Of a stretch of 64,000 nt of DNA, positions 60,104 to 64,000 are shown in pieces. Positions within the stretch are counted from its first letter, which is position 1. Every line of letters starts with the position of its first letter. The translations under genes were made by a program, and so were the position numbers. Location: contig JADCEN010000006.1 of the NCBI GenBank assembly GCA_020250175.1, positions 1 through 64,000 of the forward strand. The letters run 5' to 3'. This DNA comes from Rhodobacter sp. GTDB taxonomy: Bacteria > Pseudomonadota > Alphaproteobacteria > Rhodobacterales > Rhodobacteraceae. A model generated the notes under the pieces. The model ran no database searches, was not told the DNA's origin, and saw only the letters and a program-made list of their open reading frames with translations.

Positions 60104-60437
60104 TCACCGCCGGAACAAGACGATTGCGGCGACGCCGATGGCTGAGAGGAAGACCTGCGGGCATTGATCGCAGCGGGTGGGAACAGCCGCCCCGAAGGCC
60201 GGTCCTTCCATCATCCGGGCGAAGATGCCCTTGTCGCCCCATCGCTTCCATCGGCAGCAAAGGGTTTTCGGCGGACCATACTCCTTGGGTGCATCGTGCC
60301 ACCGCAAACCATTGCAGTTGATGAAGATAATGCCGCTCGGCACTCGTCGGCCGCGGGCGTGCGGATTGCCGTGGCGCTTGGAGAAATGGGCTTCATCCGC
60401 ACCATCTGCGCGTCTGGCATCCGGAATAGGCTGTGCA
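60104..60437 (-). mobile_element. IS5-family transposase remnant lacking its central catalytic region
   Basis: RMPDAQMVRMKPIS (one frame), KRHGNPHARGRRVPSGIIFINCNGLRWHDAPKEYGPPKTLCCRWKRWGDKGIFARMMEG then directly RCDQCPQVFLSAIGVAAIVLFRR (C-terminal end). Confidence 0.85.
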
Positions 60438-60565
60438 TTGACCGGTCCTTTTGCGAAGGCGGACTCGCGCCACAAGCACAGGTTCGATGGCTTCTGACCC
60501 CGGTCAGCTTTGCGGTGGCTTCCGGTTTTGCTGCCCGGCATCGATTGTCCGGGAAGACGGCCCTT

Positions 60566-61717
60566 TCAGCGCCGGGCAGACCTGACGTCTTCTTCGGGCA
60601 GAAACTCGGCTCGCAAGGAAGCACCGTGTTGATCAAGCGACGGGACGGAGAGCGCCAGGGGCCCGCCTTCGCCGACGTGGCGAACGCCGCGGTCCATCAT
60701 CTGCACGGGGCCCGTCGGGCTGTCGGTCGTCAGGTGCCGGGCCTGGGGGTGGTGCGAAAGATCGGCAAGCGATGACAGGCGACCGCAGGCGATGCCGGCG
60801 GCGGTCAGCCGCTGGATGGCGGCTTCCCGGTCAATCCCGGCAAGGGCCGGCGCGACGAACGCCTCAACCTCGGCCATGCGGGCGACACGGGCGATGTTGG
60901 TGGCATAGGCCGGATCGTCAGCCAGGTCGGGGCGGAACAGGACCTTCCCGCAAAGCGCACGCCATTCACGGTCGTTCTGCACCGACAGAAGGACCTGTGT
61001 GCCATCCGCGCAAGCAAAGGCACCGTAAGGCGCGATCGAGGGGTGCCTCAGACCAAGCCGGGGTAGCACCTTCCCGCCGTAATGCGCCTGAAGGTAAGGC
61101 ACGTTCATCCAGTCCGCCATCGTGTGGAAGAGCGAGACCTCGATTGCCCTTCCCAGCCTGGTGCGCATCCGCGCGTAAAGCGCCTGGAGGATGGCAGAAA
61201 AGGCGTTTTCACCGGCGGCGATATCGCAGACCGAGATGCCGACGCGCGCCGCGCCTTCTGGCGTGCCGTTGACAGACAGAAGGCCGCTTTCACCCTGGAT
61301 GAGCATGTCGTAAGCCTTCTGGTCACGGTAGGGGCCGTCTTCACCATAACCCGAGATCGAGACGTGGATCAGGGCAGGATTGTCCGCCCCAAGCGCGTCA
61401 TGGCCAAGCCCGAGCCGGGCGGCTGCACCGGGGGCCAGGTTCTGCACAAAGACATCGGCACGCGACAGCATGGCGCGCATCAGAGCCATGTCGTCAGGCT
61501 TGCGCAGATCAAGCGCGACTGATTCCTTGCCGCGGTTCGTCCAGACGAAGTACGCACTTTCGCCATGGACCAGGCTGTCATAACCGCGCGCGAAATCGCC
61601 TTCGGGGCGTTCCACCTTGATCACACGGGCACCTGCGTCTGCCAGCCGCGCAGTCGCATGAGGTGCGGCGACCGCCTGTTCAAGCGAGACGACAGTGATG
61701 CCTTCCAGATCGCGCAT
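60566..61717 (-). CDS. CaiB/BaiF family CoA-transferase
   Basis: LEGITVVSLEQAVAAPHATARLADAGARVIKVERPEGDFARGYDSLVHGESAYFVWTNRGKESVALDLRKPD. Confidence 0.95.
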   Translation of the reverse strand: MRDLEGITVVSLEQAVAAPHATARLADAGARVIKVERPEGDFARGYDSLVHGESAYFVWTNRGKESVALDLRKPDDMALMRAMLSRADVFVQNLAPGAAARLGLGHDALGADNPALIHVSISGYGEDGPYRDQKAYDMLIQGESGLLSVNGTPEGAARVGISVCDIAAGENAFSAILQALYARMRTRLGRAIEVSLFHTMADWMNVPYLQAHYGGKVLPRLGLRHPSIAPYGAFACADGTQVLLSVQNDREWRALCGKVLFRPDLADDPAYATNIARVARMAEVEAFVAPALAGIDREAAIQRLTAAGIACGRLSSLADLSHHPQARHLTTDSPTGPVQMMDRGVRHVGEGGPLALSVPSLDQHGASLRAEFLPEEDVRSARR

Positions 61718-61858
61718 CGCGCCCCTCCCGACCCTGCCAGCAAGTGCTAGCAGCGCCGAAGGCCTTGGCCGTAATAGCCCTTTCCTTGACAGGCTAGACC
61801 GGATGCGCCTAGCCTTCTGCCTTGCCACAAGGGGCCATACAACGGGGAGGGGCGCGGG

Positions 61859-62827
61859 TTGGACATCCGGCATTTGCGCTATTTCATTGCGATCTCTGAA
61901 GAGAAATCGCTGTCCGCCGCATCGCACCGGCTTGGGGTGGCGCAACCTTCGCTGTCGCAACATGTGATCAAGCTGGAAGAGGAGCTGGGCGTTTCGCTGA
62001 TGCAGCGCTCGACGCGCGGCATCGTCCTGACCGAGGATGGCCTGCGCCTTGTCCACCATGCGCGCCAGATCTGCCAAAGCCTTGAACTCTGTCTTTCAGA
62101 GATGCGCGATGTGGGCGGAGCCGTGCGGGGGCCAGTCGTGCTCGGGCTGCCGCCCTCTGTGTCGATGGTCCTGTCGGTCCCGCTTGCCGAGACGGTGCGT
62201 GTCGAACTGCCCCAGGTCAGGTTGCAGGCGACAGAGGCGATGAGCGGATTCATTCGCGGCTGGATCGCCGACCGGACAGTTGACATCGGTTTCCTTTATG
62301 ACATCGACACCGCCGACCGGTTCAACGTCATCCATCTTCTTGACGAAAGTCTCTGCTTTTTCGCCCCACCCGATGATTGGCCGCTTTCAACTTCCCCCGG
62401 CACCCCGGTTGCCCTTGCCGATCTGGTGGGGCTGGAGCTCATTCTTCCCTCGCCCAGCCATGGCCTGCGCAAGACCATCGAACGCCACGCAAGAGACATC
62501 GGGATCATTCTGAATGTTGTGATCGAGATGGACGCGATGACCCAGATCAAGGAACTGGTCGCGCGTGGATCGGGTTACACGATTCTTGCCCCGGCTGCGG
62601 CGCATGACTTCGTCGCGCGCGGGGAACTTGTCAAATCCCCTATCGCCATTCCCGACATCCACCGCCCGGTCTATCTCTGCTCAAACCCCGATAAGCCCCT
62701 GACACGCGCCACCCGCGCTGTCGAACGGCTTACCGTCGAGGTGACCGCCGATCTTGTCACGCGCGGTATCTGGGAAGGCCGGCTGTCGGACGGGATCACG
62801 GAAAGGTTGCACAGGCCTGCATCGTGA
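61859..62827 (+). CDS. LysR family transcriptional regulator (TTG start), divergent to the CoA-transferase
   Basis: MDIRHLRYFIAISEEKSLSAASHRLGVAQPSLSQHVIKLEEELGVSLMQRSTRGIVLTEDG. Confidence 0.95.
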   Translation: MDIRHLRYFIAISEEKSLSAASHRLGVAQPSLSQHVIKLEEELGVSLMQRSTRGIVLTEDGLRLVHHARQICQSLELCLSEMRDVGGAVRGPVVLGLPPSVSMVLSVPLAETVRVELPQVRLQATEAMSGFIRGWIADRTVDIGFLYDIDTADRFNVIHLLDESLCFFAPPDDWPLSTSPGTPVALADLVGLELILPSPSHGLRKTIERHARDIGIILNVVIEMDAMTQIKELVARGSGYTILAPAAAHDFVARGELVKSPIAIPDIHRPVYLCSNPDKPLTRATRAVERLTVEVTADLVTRGIWEGRLSDGITERLHRPAS

Positions 62828-62849
62828 CCGCGCCGTCCCCGCGCCGTCC

Positions 62850-63530
62850 CGCAGGTTGATCCTGCCTGCCACCTTGCGCGTCTTGACGGAGACCGCGTGA
62901 CCAGGCGCCAGCGCAGCGGCCCCGCGACAGGTGAAACCGGTCGCGGGGCCGATGAGCCGGTTGGCAAGGTTCATCATCCCGATCGCCCGCAATGGAGCAT
63001 GGACGACCGGCGCAGGAAATCCTTCGATGCCTGTCGCACAGGAAAGGTGGCAATGGGTGCGGTGGCTGTTGAAGGTCAGTGCGCAACAGCGCTGAAACAG
63101 CACGATGTCGGGCGCAAGGTTCTGCCGGGTCGCGTCGGGCCGGTCGGGTACCGGCGCGGGCGTGGCGGTCGGGACATGGGTCAGTGTGACGAAAGCCGGC
63201 CGCCCGGTGCTGCCGGTCTTGCGGGCGTTATCGGCGATGGTCGGGACGCGCGTCACCGTCTTGCCGGGATCAAAGGGGCATGGAAGGTGACTTCGCCGCC
63301 CGCCCGGATGCGGCAAGGAAGGCAGAGGTCAGGCAGGCAGAGGCCAAGCCGGGGATGGCCGTCGGCACCAAGCCCGTCCGGGCCTGCAAGGTCAGGCACC
63401 AGGCCAGAGTGCAGACCGAGCGGGACGCGCGCCGGCGGGCGTTGCGCCCGGCACCGCGCGGAAGATGTCGGTCAGGCGCGGGAGGGAGGCCGCTTTGCCG
63501 TGCCTCTGGCGGCCGGTCCAGCCCGTCATG
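62850..63530 (-). pseudogene. frameshifted HTD2/FAS1-like (mesaconyl-C4-CoA hydratase-type) dehydratase
   Basis: GWTGRQRHGKAASLPRL.., LPCRIRAGGEVTFHAPL (other frame), KTVTRVPTIADNARKTGSTGRPAFVTLTH..., APDIVLFQRCCALTFNSHRTHCHLSCATGIEGFPAPVVHAPLRAIGMMNL. Confidence 0.72.
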
Positions 63531-64000
63531 CCGCCCCCAGAAGGCGGCCAAGGTCGCGCGCGGAAAGGGTTTCGAGCCCGCTCACCGCCTGCCAGAGCAG
63601 GGTAGCGCGGGGGCCGATCAGCGCCTCGCCCTTGGCGCGCAGGCTTTCGGCCAGCCGGTCATGCGTGATCGGTGCGGCCAGGTCATGGCAAAAGGCCCGC
63701 CGGCTGCCGTCGGCCAGCGTGACCTCGCCTGCGGCCTGCATATCGGTGAGAGAGGGGTCGCCGGTAACGGTGACGCGCCGGGCGATGGCGGCAAGCAGGG
63801 GATCAACGGCACGCGCGTCGGTATAGCTGCGATCCGAGGCGGTCGGGATGCCCGACAGCACCATCGCGGCCAGCCACGCATAGCTGAACTTGACCTCGAG
63901 CCCGGTTCGGGGCCGCTTGATGTCGCAGACCGAAAGCCAGCGCGGTGCGGTGCGCAGGTCCAGGGCCGCGATCCTGGCCGGTGCGACGGGGCGCAGCGCC
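63526..64000 (-). CDS. MmgE/PrpD family protein, C-terminal part (5' end outside window)
   Basis: DIKRPRTGLEVKFSYAWLAAMVLSGIPTASDRSYTDARAVDPLLAAIARRVTV...GDPSLTDMQAAGEVTLADGSR. Confidence 0.85.
   Translation of the reverse strand, partial: ALRPVAPARIAALDLRTAPRWLSVCDIKRPRTGLEVKFSYAWLAAMVLSGIPTASDRSYTDARAVDPLLAAIARRVTVTGDPSLTDMQAAGEVTLADGSRRAFCHDLAAPITHDRLAESLRAKGEALIGPRATLLWQAVSGLETLSARDLGRLLGAA

Overview
The window is about 64 kb of high-GC alphaproteobacterial chromosome, very probably Rhodobacteraceae (Rhodobacter/Gemmobacter/Tabrizicola-like), judged from gene content and synteny. Most of it is dense core genome: cobT/cobS, carD-fdxA-S4-SUV3-like helicase, truB, rbfA, dapB, rsmB, purH, lspA, an M16 peptidase pair, mutL-rmuC, the chrR-rpoE singlet-oxygen sigma/anti-sigma pair with its divergent five-gene operon, dinB, tRNA-Val(GAC), rpmJ, petABC, thiBPQ with a TPP riboswitch, aroC, HU, amn, terC, exoD. 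The less ordinary parts are: (i) two intergenic islands (about 12.51-12.97 kb and 26.43-26.93 kb) built from a mosaic double-hairpin repeat with near-invariant 4-nt loops (CATC and CAAA), variable but self-complementary stems and a constant 27-30 nt spacer; (ii) two divergent, exactly spaced TGATCC-N18-TA promoters between rpoE and its target operon, plus a third candidate before a small secreted protein gene; (iii) a 942-aa protein with a PilM/GspL-like N-terminus and a GspC/PilP-like C-terminus; (iv) decaying DNA: a truncated haloacetate-dehalogenase-like pseudogene, adjoining IS630 and IS5 transposase remnants, and a frameshifted HTD2/mesaconyl-CoA-hydratase-like pseudogene in a CoA-transferase/LysR/PrpD cluster at the right edge. 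All family assignments are by eye; no searches were run. No CRISPR array, rRNA or prophage was seen.
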